Counted from the first letter of the stretch, positions 35,804-45,112 are shown. The stretch is DNA of 64,000 bases from an uncultured Paenibacillus sp. (GCA_937895345.1 CALAWP010000077.1:51393-115392), one strand, 5' to 3'. Notes: generated by a model not told the origin, from the sequence alone. Made by a program: numbers and translations.

Positions 35804-37153
35804 TCAAACCGCCGGCGTGGCCTCCGGAACCGTTCGAATCATATCCTTTCTCCGATAGGCGCTAAGCACAAGTCCGATAGCCGCAAATTCGACGAAGGTG
35901 CCGGAGCTCCATACCATGACCGGCAGCTCGGTGCCCATAATCGGCAGCAGTCCCAGACACATCAGAATGTTCCACACGAGCCGCGCCGCCACAACGGAAG
36001 TTACAGCGATCGCCAGCTTGTTCGCGTACCCTTCCCGAAGCTTCATTCCCACCCGCATCATCCTTGCCGCAAGGAGCAGCATAACGGCCGCCAGCGCCGT
36101 TCCGAAGATCCATCCTTGACTGTGCACCAAATAAGAAAACAAAAACTCCGAATAGACAAAAGGAAGCGAGAAATCGGAAGCGCCGCTTCCTTGTCCCCAC
36201 ATGCCGCCGGAACGAATGGCCTCCACCGACAGATTGGCCGCATAATTTCCGTCCGACCCAGGCTGGAAGACAGCCGCTATGCGCGACCAAAAATACGCAA
36301 ACCGGGGACCTTCGAGCATAGCCGCTGCGAACGCCAATACCGCAGCCCCCAATGCCGCGAATGCGGCAATCAGCAGCTTCATATGACCTGTCACAGCAAG
36401 CAGCGCGAACAAGCCGACCGTATAAATGACAAATGAAGCCAGGTCGGGCGCGGTGAAATAAAAGAAGCTCGGCAGCACGCCATATGCCAGTCCTTCCAGC
36501 AGCAGCTTCCTCCAATTCGCGGCTTGCGTTTCACGAGCCTTCTCTCTCTGGGCCCGCAGTTGGATCGTGCCGGCAATGGCGATAAGGAGCAAATACGGCG
36601 AAACCGCGTAAACATTCAAGTACAGGTTGCCGAACCCCAGCCACTTCGAAGCTCCGTTTACTTGTATACCCTGCAGCTGCGCCGCAGCAAGCAGCAGCAA
36701 TGTGCCCCCGTACAAATGCCAGGAGTAACGCAGCAGCTTGCGGTAATCAACAAAATAAAGCGCCGCCATCGCCGCAAGGCCGGCGAACCCGTAAACCAGC
36801 CGCGGCCCGAACGAATACCGGTCGCCGGCAACCGCGTGCACGGCAATCAACGATACGATGGCAAAGCCGACCAGGATGGCCAGCAGTCCGATCAGGCTCC
36901 ATTCCGTTCTTGGCTTATGAGCGGCATGGAGGCCTTTGCCCGCCTGGGCGGGATCCCCCATCTGTTCAATCGCGGCGGCAATCGCCGCCTCCCTCTCCGT
37001 CCCTTCCCGCTTCATCTTGTCCTCGACGATTTCCTCCAAATGATTCGTCATTTCCAGCTTGATCTCGTCATGCATTTCTTTAGCCTTTATCTGAGAGCAG
37101 ACGGCATTCAAATAGGCCTCCACCGCTGGATGGCGAGCAACCGATTCGTTCAT
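35804..37153 (-). CDS. HAAS/permease-prefix domain fused to an FtsW/RodA/SpoVE-type (SEDS) protein
   Basis: 449 residues. Residues 1-70 form a soluble HAAS-type signalling domain (VEAYLNAVCSQIKAKEMHDEIKLE…NHLEEIVEDKM…EQMGDPAQAGKGL). Then come about 10 membrane helices of the SEDS fold, with blocks such as GASKWLGFGNLYLN, PDLASFVIYTVGL and GMWGQGSG. SEDS proteins polymerise peptidoglycan glycan strands together with a class B PBP; no PBP is adjacent. ATG 37153 follows GGGGAGGG, and its ATGA overlaps the end of the upstream PadR gene. HAAS domains commonly pair with PadR regulators. Confidence 0.85.
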   Translation of the reverse strand: MNESVARHPAVEAYLNAVCSQIKAKEMHDEIKLEMTNHLEEIVEDKMKREGTEREAAIAAAIEQMGDPAQAGKGLHAAHKPRTEWSLIGLLAILVGFAIVSLIAVHAVAGDRYSFGPRLVYGFAGLAAMAALYFVDYRKLLRYSWHLYGGTLLLLAAAQLQGIQVNGASKWLGFGNLYLNVYAVSPYLLLIAIAGTIQLRAQREKARETQAANWRKLLLEGLAYGVLPSFFYFTAPDLASFVIYTVGLFALLAVTGHMKLLIAAFAALGAAVLAFAAAMLEGPRFAYFWSRIAAVFQPGSDGNYAANLSVEAIRSGGMWGQGSGASDFSLPFVYSEFLFSYLVHSQGWIFGTALAAVMLLLAARMMRVGMKLREGYANKLAIAVTSVVAARLVWNILMCLGLLPIMGTELPVMVWSSGTFVEFAAIGLVLSAYRRKDMIRTVPEATPAV

Positions 37154-37482
37154 GCTCCGCCCTCCCCGATGACCCGGTCGACCGACATGCGGAAGAGCGT
37201 CCACTCCCGGCGCTTCGTCTCCAGCTGCTTGCGGCCGTCCTCCGTAATCCGGTAATATTTGCGCTTCCGGCCGCCTTCCTCATGCCAGTAAGCCTCCACC
37301 ATGCGGCCGGTTTCGAGCGTGTGCAAAATCGGATAAAGCGTTCCTTCTTTGAAGGTAAACACGCCCGCCGAGGCGCGCTCGATTTCTTTGGTCATCTCGT
37401 AACCGTACATATCCTTCCGGTCCAGCAGCGACAGTATGAGTATGACTGTGCTGCCCTTCATCAATTCCTTGTTGATGTTCAC
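37150..37482 (-). CDS. PadR-family transcriptional regulator
   Basis: 110 residues from GTG 37482 with AAGGAGG 5-6 bp upstream. Short PadR type: winged helix MYGYEMTKEIE…GTLYPILHTLETGRMVEAYW…GRKRKYYRITEDGRKQLE. These repressors usually control a membrane protein encoded directly downstream with an HAAS or prefix domain, exactly the arrangement here (4-bp overlap). A perfect 16-bp palindrome 28 bp upstream of the start is a good operator candidate. Confidence 0.92.
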   Translation of the reverse strand: MNINKELMKGSTVILILSLLDRKDMYGYEMTKEIERASAGVFTFKEGTLYPILHTLETGRMVEAYWHEEGGRKRKYYRITEDGRKQLETKRREWTLFRMSVDRVIGEGGA

Positions 37483-37509
37483 GTGATCCTCCTTCATCTA
37501 TGCCTATAA

Positions 37510-37525
37510 ATTCGATGCATCGAAT
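37510..37525. promoter_or_regulatory. 16-bp perfect palindrome, probable PadR operator
   Basis: ATTCGATGCATCGAAT lies between the PadR gene and its predicted promoter region. Autorepression is inferred from position. Confidence 0.6.
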
Positions 37526-37652
37526 ATCTAGGTATAATTGTATAGGAGATCCTCCGCTTTGGCAAGCTTTTCCGCACTTCAAATGAAAGAGCCGGCTCAT
37601 CGGGGCACAGCTTGAGAAACGTCCGCATTCATGATAAAATAATCAATGCCGC

Positions 37653-37730
37653 GCGCCCGTAGCTCAGCAGGATAGAGCGACAGTTTCCTAAACTGTGCGT
37701 CCCGGGTTCGAATCCCGGCGTGGCGCGCCA
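37653..37730 (+). tRNA. tRNA-Arg (anticodon CCT)
   Basis: A cloverleaf can be drawn: acceptor GCGCCCG, D arm GCTC/GAGC, anticodon stem ACAGT/ACTGT with loop TTCCTAA (anticodon CCT), T arm CCGGG/CCCGG with TTCGAAT, and encoded CCA. The 3' acceptor strand reads CGTGGCGC and pairs perfectly with the 5' strand only if one T is bulged, so the gene is one base longer than expected. It reads AGG codons. Confidence 0.85.
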
Positions 37731-37744
37731 TACATACGATCGGT

Positions 37745-37766
37745 AAACCCTTGTTAGCAAGGGTTT
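37745..37766 (+). terminator. Terminator of the tRNA-Arg gene
   Basis: AAACCCTTG, TTAG loop, CAAGGGTTT followed by more T, 14 bp after the tRNA. Confidence 0.9.
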
Positions 37767-37823
37767 TTTTATTTCCCTGCTTTCCACGCCCATAGCAAGT
37801 TTACCCGGCGAACCGCCAGCCGA

Positions 37824-38909
37824 TTATCCCGCCCGCTGACCCCGGATAAGCATCACAACATAAAGCAAGACCGGCAGGGCGATTTGGGTGATCGGATACC
37901 AGTTCAACACTTGCTTGCCCATCCAGATATGATGCGTATAGTTAGGCGACAAGAATGAAGCGCCGAAGACGGCGGCACAGACAAGAACGGAAGAAAAAAG
38001 ATAGTTCAGGCCGAAGAGCCGGTGAAGGCCAGTCGCCGCCCCGATACAGAACGCGGCCAATTTCGTGCCCAGACCGATAAACAGGATCAAAGCAAAAAAG
38101 ATGTCCATTCTTTCGAAGACGTCCCCAAGCTCAATCAATTGCACCGTTTGAAGCAGCGGAAGCGTGCAGTTTGCAGCAATCCCCGGACCGAGAGCAAGAA
38201 TAATAATCTGGTTGAAAAGAGTGAGCATAAGCGCAGTTGCGGCAAAGGTGATAAACATGGATTTCTTTAATTTACGGGCCGAATTTGTTACCAACGGAAA
38301 AAAGACAAGAAACAGCACGGTTTGTCCGAACGGAAATGATAAGATTTCGGGAAACGCGGCATCGATAATCGGCTTCCACCCCGATTCGAGCACCGGGAGC
38401 ATTCTTTCGATCCGGACTTCCCCCAAGCCGAACAGCAGCAGGTAGAGGATGAGGAAGCTCCCCAATGTCATCGGAAAAATCGCCAAGCAAAACTTGAACA
38501 AAACGGGGGCGCCGGACCGGACCGTGTTCGTAACGACCAGAATGGTGATGAACAGGATGATGAACAACGGCGTTCGTTGAAGAAGAATGACCGAAGCAAT
38601 CTCGCCGAGGTCCCGCAAGTTTCGCGAAGCTTCGTAGGCGAAATAGCCGGTAAAGACGAGGCCTGCCGCCGAGCCGATCCATTTGCCCCAGTAGCGGCGG
38701 AGCAAGGCGTACAAATCGCGGCTTGGATCAAACCGATATATCGCCATGTATAAAATCAGTAAGAGGAAGCCGCCAAATGCTGCCGCCAGCATCGCGATCC
38801 AAGCGTCCTGCCTGGCTTCAGGGGCCATCAGAAACAGCGTCGTACTGCCGATTTCGAACAAAATATAGCAAACGACCAGCTCGGAAATTCGCGTTTGTCG
38901 GCTGTTCAC
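37824..38909 (-). CDS. Spore germination permease, GerB family (AAT)
   Basis: 361 residues with ten membrane segments in the amino-acid/auxin permease-like fold of GerAB/GerBB. Typical features are ISELVVCYILFEIGSTTLFL at the start, SRDLYALLRRYWGKWIG, and a large central region with PFGQTVLFLVFFP. In germinant receptors this subunit binds the germinant in the inner spore membrane. It is the third gene of the operon (order A-C-B). The start ATG (38909) lies 27 bp after the gerC gene. Confidence 0.92.
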   Translation of the reverse strand: MNSRQTRISELVVCYILFEIGSTTLFLMAPEARQDAWIAMLAAAFGGFLLLILYMAIYRFDPSRDLYALLRRYWGKWIGSAAGLVFTGYFAYEASRNLRDLGEIASVILLQRTPLFIILFITILVVTNTVRSGAPVLFKFCLAIFPMTLGSFLILYLLLFGLGEVRIERMLPVLESGWKPIIDAAFPEILSFPFGQTVLFLVFFPLVTNSARKLKKSMFITFAATALMLTLFNQIIILALGPGIAANCTLPLLQTVQLIELGDVFERMDIFFALILFIGLGTKLAAFCIGAATGLHRLFGLNYLFSSVLVCAAVFGASFLSPNYTHHIWMGKQVLNWYPITQIALPVLLYVVMLIRGQRAG

Positions 38910-38936
38910 CCTTTTCCCTCCTTGTCCGGCTTTCCG

Positions 38937-40181
38937 TTACCCTTTTACGTTGCTCCTGTCCTGTTTTAGCGGCTTATGAGACAGACCGATGCGAATGACG
39001 GAAACACGAACCCTCGTGTCGACCGCAAGCTTTGGGAATTGTTCGGACCAATTCTCTTTTAACCTCTTCCATTCCATTGGATATTTCCGATGAATCTTGT
39101 CGGCAAATCCCGGCAAATCTGCGTTCAGGCGCTGAACAGCCTTCCATCCCGTCTCCATAATTCCTTCTATATGCTGCTCGATCGAATCTGACAGCTTGCG
39201 GACGCCTTCATTCTTCGTCAAGTCCAGCTTGCATTCCGATTCCAGGAGCTCGCCTCTTACATCTGCCTGAACGAGCATCTGAAAGCGATCTTGTTTCTTC
39301 TGCGGCGTCACCTTCGTTTTGACCTTTTCGATTCGAAAAGTGGAGTACGCATTTGGATCGGAATCGCCCGGACAGGGGACGGCAACGATACTCCTTCTAA
39401 CGTTATCCGACAACCAGGAGACCCCGAAGCTTTCGATGGGATCAAGACGGCCAACCCGGCGGGCGTCCTTGAACACGGACAGACCTGTCAACGTGAGCTT
39501 CGAACCGCTGAACGTTTTTTTAAAGATGTCGAGAGAAGACAATTCTTTGCGTGCTTTGTTGTCCCTTTTGCCCTTCAAATTAATTTCCGGCACGCTGGTC
39601 GCGCGGGAATCGGAATATAAGCCGCGGGCAAAATCGACGACCCGGACAGCCGGATAATAACCGAAATTCTCTTTTTGCTTCAGCATGATTTTATTTAACG
39701 CATCGCCAGGAACCTTCTCCATCGGCACGAACAACTTCAGCACAGCGGAAGCGGACTCCTCCGTCACCGCCATCATGACCGTCTCGCGAGCTTCGACGCT
39801 GCGCAAATATAACTCGACCACTTCGGAAAGGCCGTGTTCGGCAGCTTTTTTTCCAATGATGACCGTATCGGTATGGGCAAAATACAGCTGCCGGGGAATT
39901 TCAAGGTTGCTCTTGCTCGCCGCTTCGCGGATGGTTGAACCTTCCGTCGAGAATACATGAACCGTCGAATGCGAGGAACTGCCGCTCCCGCCTCCACTGT
40001 CGCCGGACCCCATGCCGGAAGGAACGATCACTTGATAGGAGATCCTCCACTTGCCATCGGACCAATCAATGCCTGTAGCGGACGTAATGCCGAGCTCGTT
40101 CAACTCCCTGCGGTCCCAGCACCCGGCAAGAATGAAGCAGCATATGACGAAGGGAAACATAAGCGCTATGAATCTCGGCAT
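38937..40181 (-). CDS. Spore germination lipoprotein, Ger(x)C family
   Basis: 414 residues. The signal peptide ends in a lipobox (FILAGCWDRRELNELGI), with the near-invariant WDRRE after the cysteine. The C-terminal part (…LEIPRQLYFAHTDTVIIGKKAAEHGL…) fits the GerAC fold. It is the lipid-anchored subunit of a nutrient germinant receptor on the outer face of the inner spore membrane. Its ATG shares bases with the gerA stop codon (40181), so the two are coupled. Confidence 0.93.
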   Translation of the reverse strand: MPRFIALMFPFVICCFILAGCWDRRELNELGITSATGIDWSDGKWRISYQVIVPSGMGSGDSGGGSGSSSHSTVHVFSTEGSTIREAASKSNLEIPRQLYFAHTDTVIIGKKAAEHGLSEVVELYLRSVEARETVMMAVTEESASAVLKLFVPMEKVPGDALNKIMLKQKENFGYYPAVRVVDFARGLYSDSRATSVPEINLKGKRDNKARKELSSLDIFKKTFSGSKLTLTGLSVFKDARRVGRLDPIESFGVSWLSDNVRRSIVAVPCPGDSDPNAYSTFRIEKVKTKVTPQKKQDRFQMLVQADVRGELLESECKLDLTKNEGVRKLSDSIEQHIEGIMETGWKAVQRLNADLPGFADKIHRKYPMEWKRLKENWSEQFPKLAVDTRVRVSVIRIGLSHKPLKQDRSNVKG

Positions 40182-41794
40182 CAGTCTTTCTCCTTGCGAC
40201 TCGTTTGACCGGCTCTCTGTCTCGTCCGGTTAAGAACACTGATTAAATGCGGCCTTGTGCGCATCGCTTTCCACGGAACCCGTACGATGACGTCCTTCAA
40301 GTTCTGCACCGACAACGGAGCGACCGGCAAAAAATAAGGAACTCCGAACGAGGTCAGCGATACCAGATGGATCAACAGCGGGACGATCCCCGCCAAAATG
40401 CCGAACAATCCAAAGGTGCCGGCGAGGAGCATCAGGCTGAAACGAATGAGCCGTACGGACGCTGCCATCGAAACCGAGGGGATGACAAAATTGGCGATGG
40501 CCGTAAACGAAACGACAATGACCATGGCTCCGGAGACGAGACCGGCCTGGACGGCAGCTTGCCCTAATACGAGAGCACCGACAATCGAAATGGCGGGACC
40601 GATAACCCGGGGCATGCGTACCCCTGCCTCACGAATCACCTCAAACGTCAGTTCCATGAGCAAGGCTTCGAGCAGAGCCGGCAGCGGCACGCCTTCCCTC
40701 TGCGCAGCTAAGCTGATCAGCAGCGTGGTCGGCAGCATTTCTTGCTGAAATGTTGTAACGGCCACATAAAGCGAAGGGAGCATTAAACTGACGAAAAAAG
40801 ACATAAATCGGATGGCCCTAATGAAGGTGATGATGTCGTATCGTTGGTAGTAGTCTTCGCTTGACAGGAAAAATTTAAAAAATGTCACTGGCAGCACCAG
40901 TGCAAACGGCGTCCCGTCCACCAGCACCGCGCAATGCCCTTCCAGCAAATGGCCTGCGATCGAATCCGGCCGCTCGGTATTAAAGATGGTAGGGAACGGC
41001 GTAAACGAATGGTCCTGAATCAGTTCCTCCAAATACCCGCTTTCCAATACGCCGTCAATATCAATGGCATCGAGCCGTTTACGCAATTCCGTCAGCACGG
41101 TCGGATTCGCGAGGCCCTCGATGTACGCAATGGCAACCTGCGTTTGGGTGAAACGGCCGACGGTCCGGTATTCGACGCGGAAATGCGTCGTCCGAAGCCT
41201 GCGGCGCAGCTGCGACAAATTGGTGGACAATATCTCGGTAAAACCTTCCTTAGGTCCGCGAATGACCGTTTGCGAAGAAGGCTCCTCGATGCTCCGGTGT
41301 TCCCCGCCCTGAGTGGACACAGAGAAGGCCTCCCGGCAACCGTCGACGAGCACGACGGCCGAGCCGGCCAGGACAGCCGAGAAGAATGCCTCATTCGTCG
41401 AGACCGTAACTGTGCCGCCGGTATGGACGCGGCCACGCAGCCGTTGCCAAAGGTCTTCGGACGCAAGCCGGGCATCGGCGTTCTCGGACGCGACCTGAAC
41501 CAGCGTTTCGATCGTTTCGCTTACCTTCTTGGCATCGACGAGGCCCTCGATGTAGAAAATGGCTGCCGACGGCAGCCCTGTATAATCGCGTCCGATTTCC
41601 TTCACGATAAAGTCGGCGCTATTGCCCATTGTCGTTCGGGCGGCAGCGATGGCGCCGAGAAGCGGCAAGCCGAGCAGATCTCCCTGCGGCTGGGAATCGG
41701 ACGATGTGTCTTTACCGTTATTTCCATCGTTCTTCGGCTGGCGAAACCAACGGTTAATAAGTTCGATAAACATGGATTTGCCCAAGCCTTTCAT
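40181..41794 (-). CDS. Spore germination protein, GerA family (A subunit)
   Basis: 537 residues. A long soluble N-terminal region (about 1-300) contains the GerA blocks DADIGVLE-like (DIDGVLESGYLEELIQDHSFTPFPT) and ALVDGTPFALVLPVTF, followed by five membrane helices from about 310 with LLISLAAQREGVPLPALLEALLMELTFE. It forms the ion-channel-like core of the receptor. Start may be ATG 41794 or ATG 41773: a SigG-like promoter would start transcription near 41800, favouring 41773. Confidence 0.93.
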   Translation of the reverse strand: MKGLGKSMFIELINRWFRQPKNDGNNGKDTSSDSQPQGDLLGLPLLGAIAAARTTMGNSADFIVKEIGRDYTGLPSAAIFYIEGLVDAKKVSETIETLVQVASENADARLASEDLWQRLRGRVHTGGTVTVSTNEAFFSAVLAGSAVVLVDGCREAFSVSTQGGEHRSIEEPSSQTVIRGPKEGFTEILSTNLSQLRRRLRTTHFRVEYRTVGRFTQTQVAIAYIEGLANPTVLTELRKRLDAIDIDGVLESGYLEELIQDHSFTPFPTIFNTERPDSIAGHLLEGHCAVLVDGTPFALVLPVTFFKFFLSSEDYYQRYDIITFIRAIRFMSFFVSLMLPSLYVAVTTFQQEMLPTTLLISLAAQREGVPLPALLEALLMELTFEVIREAGVRMPRVIGPAISIVGALVLGQAAVQAGLVSGAMVIVVSFTAIANFVIPSVSMAASVRLIRFSLMLLAGTFGLFGILAGIVPLLIHLVSLTSFGVPYFLPVAPLSVQNLKDVIVRVPWKAMRTRPHLISVLNRTRQRAGQTSRKEKD

Positions 41795-41807
41795 TTCAAT
41801 CTCAACC

Positions 41808-41837
41808 TATTATGCCCAGTTAAGGTTGAGCTATCCG
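41808..41837 (-). promoter_or_regulatory. Candidate SigG promoter of the gerA-type operon
   Basis: On the minus strand CGGATA, 17 bp, CATAATA resembles the forespore SigG pattern (TGAATA…CATACTA). Germinant-receptor operons are known SigG targets. Confidence 0.5.
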
Positions 41838-41950
41838 ACTGCCGCACGTATGGCAAACGGCCGCATCGCTTCCGTCGGTATAACTCCAACGCCATTTTGT
41901 TAAAATAATGTAGCTTGCGGAACCAATACGAATAATCAAGGAGCCATGGG

Positions 41951-43303
41951 ATGATGAGCGAGTCGACAGCGGCACAAGGCAATTCCAAGGAAAAAAACAA
42001 AAAAGGCGCGATGTCGTGGTGGCAGCTGGCCTTATTCGGATTGGGAACGACGACCGGGACGGGATTTCTGCTCGGTTCCAGCTTGGCCATCGAAAAAGCC
42101 GGTTTTTCGGTTATCCTTAATTTCTTGCTGGCGGCTGTCGGCACTTTTTTTGTTTTTCAGGCATTGGCGAAAATGATTGCCGAACATGCGGAGAAAGGGT
42201 CGTTCCGCACATATTCCAGGCAAGCGTTCGGCCACTGGGCAGGCTTCAGCCATGGCTGGGTCTATTGGTCGTCCGAAATGCTCATTCTCGGCAGCCAGTT
42301 GACCGCCATCGGTCTGTTCACGAGATTTTGGTTTCCGGATCTTCCGTTGTGGATGCTGACGAGCGGATATGCCGCTTTGGGCGTCGGGGTTGTCCTGCTT
42401 GGAACCGCTTGGTTTGAGAAAACCGTCAACGTGCTGGCCATCGTCAAAGTGGCGGCGATTGTGATGTTTATCATCTTGGCCTGTCTCGTGATCCCGGGGT
42501 TTCTCGGCGCCGAAAACGCTCATATGCACAGTCCCCGTAATGTTCAGGCGGTGTTTAAAGGCGGGGCAATGGGGTTATGGACAAGCTTGATTTATGTCTT
42601 TTTTTGTTTTTCCGGCATTGAAGTGATGGGCTTAATGGCGGCGGAGCTGAAGGACCCTAAGGAAGCGCCGAAGTCGGGGCGATTTATGATTGTGACGATC
42701 ACTATCCTTTTTATTGTATCGATTGGGCTGGCGCTGCTGGTGACGCCGATCGAACGAATTACGACACAGGAAAGTCCCTTTGTCTCTGCGTTAAAAGATT
42801 TACACTATGAAACGCTGGTCCATATCTTCAACGGAGTTCTCATTATCGCCGGATTCTCAGGGCTGTCGGCTTCCCTCTTCTCCGTCACCCAAGTCATGTC
42901 GATGATCGCGGACGAGGGAGATGCGCCAAAGCTGTTCGCCAAGCGTTCGCGCAAACGCCATTTTCCGTACGGCTCCCTGATGGTTACCATTGCCGGAATG
43001 ATCGTATCGATCACGGTTGCCTTGCTGCTGCCCAACAGAGTATACGAGTTCATTACGACGGCAGGCGGGCTCATGCTGCTGTACACATGGCTGTATATCG
43101 TATGCGCTTCGCACAAGCTGTTAAAGCCGAAGGTGTGGGGACGCGTGCAAACCTGCGTTGCCATCGCCCTCTTGCTGGCGGCGGTTGCCGGCACTTTGTT
43201 CGACCATGCGACAAGACCGGGCTTCTTTATCAGTCTGGGGTTCATTTCCGCGATCGGCCTTGTTACCTTCTTCATGAGGAAGCGATGGAGGCTAGAAAAA
43301 TAA
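41951..43303 (+). CDS. Amino acid permease (APC superfamily)
   Basis: 450 residues with 12 membrane helices. The first helix holds the substrate-binding glycine motif LFGLGTTTGTGFLLG, and FCFSGIEVMGLMAAELKDPKEAP is the conserved helix 6-loop of the amino-acid-polyamine-cation family. Proton-coupled uptake of an amino acid is expected; the closest-looking groups are GABA, proline and D-serine permeases, not resolved by eye. ATG 41951 has AAGGAG 7 bp upstream. It is divergent from the germination operon. Confidence 0.9.
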   Translation: MMSESTAAQGNSKEKNKKGAMSWWQLALFGLGTTTGTGFLLGSSLAIEKAGFSVILNFLLAAVGTFFVFQALAKMIAEHAEKGSFRTYSRQAFGHWAGFSHGWVYWSSEMLILGSQLTAIGLFTRFWFPDLPLWMLTSGYAALGVGVVLLGTAWFEKTVNVLAIVKVAAIVMFIILACLVIPGFLGAENAHMHSPRNVQAVFKGGAMGLWTSLIYVFFCFSGIEVMGLMAAELKDPKEAPKSGRFMIVTITILFIVSIGLALLVTPIERITTQESPFVSALKDLHYETLVHIFNGVLIIAGFSGLSASLFSVTQVMSMIADEGDAPKLFAKRSRKRHFPYGSLMVTIAGMIVSITVALLLPNRVYEFITTAGGLMLLYTWLYIVCASHKLLKPKVWGRVQTCVAIALLLAAVAGTLFDHATRPGFFISLGFISAIGLVTFFMRKRWRLEK

Positions 43304-43918
43304 CTCTTTGATCGCCTGCCATTCAAAATAAATGCCGAAACCGATCAGGCATAGTCCGGCTGCGCGCGAGATCAGTACGAGAACGCCCTGATGCAAAAAC
43401 CTTTGAAAAATGCTGGCAATCGTAGCCATGGCTACATCCCAAAGCATGAGTCCGATAAATATGCCGGAACTGTAGAGCAGCAACTCCAAAGCACCGTACC
43501 GTTGGGCTGTCGTAGCAAGGATCGAACCGTAGATGCCAAGCCAGAACAGAATACTGACCGGATTGGAAAAGGTGAGCAGAAATCCGGCGTAAAAGGACTT
43601 GGCGTACGACTCCGAGGAACGTTGATCGGAGACGGAAAGGGTATGGCTTGTCTTAAAGCTTTCCACGCCCGTATAGATGAGGATGAATCCGCCGAACAGC
43701 CACAAGAACGTCTTGGCAAACGGAGTGGCCAGGAAATGGGCAAGTCCGAAATAAATAAGAAGCATAAAGATAGCGTCTGCGACCATAGCTCCCAAGCCGA
43801 TCAGCCAGGCATGCCAAAAGCCGTGCTTGATGCCCTTCTCAAGCTGGGCCGCATTAACCGGACCGATCGGTGCAGCCAAAGAAAATCCGAGTATGATATA
43901 GCTTAAAAAAATGTTCAT
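43292..43918 (-). CDS. LysE/RhtB-family exporter
   Basis: 208 residues with about six hydrophobic segments. The family start GFSLAAPIGPVNAAQLEKGIKHGFWHAW (Pro-Gly-Pro-like region) and GFLLTFSNPVSILFWLGIYG are clear. LysE-type proteins export amino acids such as lysine, threonine or homoserine. ATG 43918 is favoured over GTG 43930, which abuts GAGGGG. It overlaps the end of the convergent permease gene by 12 bp, so an importer and an exporter are convergently arranged. Confidence 0.88.
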   Translation of the reverse strand: MNIFLSYIILGFSLAAPIGPVNAAQLEKGIKHGFWHAWLIGLGAMVADAIFMLLIYFGLAHFLATPFAKTFLWLFGGFILIYTGVESFKTSHTLSVSDQRSSESYAKSFYAGFLLTFSNPVSILFWLGIYGSILATTAQRYGALELLLYSSGIFIGLMLWDVAMATIASIFQRFLHQGVLVLISRAAGLCLIGFGIYFEWQAIKELFF

Positions 43919-44009
43919 GAGCAGCGACACCCCTCAATTGGATATTACAGGTACTTGAACATCCTATTGAGAACTTGTCTGCCCTAGAACCCGCCAGTTG
44001 CATCGATAA

Positions 44010-44031
44010 AAAAAACCGCCGCGTGGCGGAA
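44010..44031 (-). terminator. Terminator of the manganese catalase gene
   Basis: CCGCC/GGCGG stem with a 4-nt loop, followed on the minus strand by eight T. Confidence 0.88.
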
Positions 44032-44044
44032 GGTTTTGCCATAT

Positions 44045-44902
44045 TTATCGACATGGATTGATAGAAGGTCCTTTGCCGGTAATGACTTGAGGCAAGGTGT
44101 CGTACACATAGGCGGGCGCCGGATTTAACACTGGCTTCGCACCGAAAGGCTGGGGATGCTCCACGTAATTAAATGTTCCGCAGCTGTCCATGCTTTTACC
44201 ATGCGCCCATCGGCCCGCGGCGCTTTCATTTCCTCTAGAAAAGTTAAACAGCGTATAAGCTGCTTCGTTCTTCTCCAGCTCCCTTGGGAAATTGCTTGGC
44301 ACTACCGGTCCTTCCAGCGCCTCCAGCTCGGCGATCGCGGCCAGCCATTGATTTTGATGCATCGTATCTCGAGCAAGCAGCCAGGAGAGCATATCGCGGA
44401 CGCTGCGATCATTCGTTTCGTTATATAGCCGGGCAACCTGCAATCTGCCTTGCGATTCCGCATTCAGATTCGCTCTGAAATCGGCCAATAAATTCCCGCT
44501 GGCAATCGTATATTTGGCATTCCACGGGTAGCCGTTGCTGTCTGACGGCATAGCGCCAAGACCCGACACGATCACATGCTGCGGATTCATTCCGCCTAAT
44601 ACGGCACCGACCAGCGGATCATTTGCAGCGGTTTCCACGTCTCCGATCGGGGCGCCGTCCAACAGTCTTGCAATCATGGTTGCCAGCATCTCAACATGCG
44701 CTAACTCTTCCGTACCCGTATCAAACAGTAGATCTCGATATTTCCCGTCTCCCCGTACATTCCAGCCTTGAAACAAGTATTGCATCGCAACCGTAATTTC
44801 ACCGAATTGTCCGCCCAACACTTCCTGAAGCTTTCGAGCGAATATGGGGTCCGGCCGTTCAGGCTTTGCCTGATACTGCAGTTCTTTGATATGAAAAAAC
44901 AT
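44045..44902 (-). CDS. Manganese (non-haem) catalase
   Basis: 285 residues from ATG 44902 with GGAGGG 6-7 bp upstream. The four-helix ferritin-like core carries the dimanganese ligands Glu35 (GGQFGEITVAMQYLFQ), Glu66 and His69 (TGTEELAHVEML), and a second Glu/His pair in NLNAESQGRLQ and ARDTMHQNQW. It splits hydrogen peroxide to water and oxygen. In spore formers such enzymes (CotJC-like, YdbD/YjqC) are often spore-coat associated, although the longer form here matches the stand-alone catalase group. Confidence 0.93.
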   Translation of the reverse strand: MFFHIKELQYQAKPERPDPIFARKLQEVLGGQFGEITVAMQYLFQGWNVRGDGKYRDLLFDTGTEELAHVEMLATMIARLLDGAPIGDVETAANDPLVGAVLGGMNPQHVIVSGLGAMPSDSNGYPWNAKYTIASGNLLADFRANLNAESQGRLQVARLYNETNDRSVRDMLSWLLARDTMHQNQWLAAIAELEALEGPVVPSNFPRELEKNEAAYTLFNFSRGNESAAGRWAHGKSMDSCGTFNYVEHPQPFGAKPVLNPAPAYVYDTLPQVITGKGPSINPCR

Positions 44903-45078
44903 GACAATCCCTCCAGTGTCAGCAGTCACTCATGAATATGCGAGGAGACAAATAGGATATGACGGATTTGGCTAAATACCATCCACGTCGGATCGATCGT
45001 TACGACGGCGGGATGAGCGTTCGTTCGCGGACGATGATCAGAGCGTTTCCGGCCGAAACAGGCTTTCCCCCATACGGC

Positions 45079-45107
45079 TTGCTTAACTCAGCCTAATCTG
45101 ATACGAT
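45079..45107 (+). promoter_or_regulatory. Predicted sigma-A promoter of the MFS exporter gene
   Basis: TTGCTT, 17 bp, TACGAT, with a palindromic operator just downstream of the -10 box. Confidence 0.6.
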
Positions 45108-45112
45108 GATTG

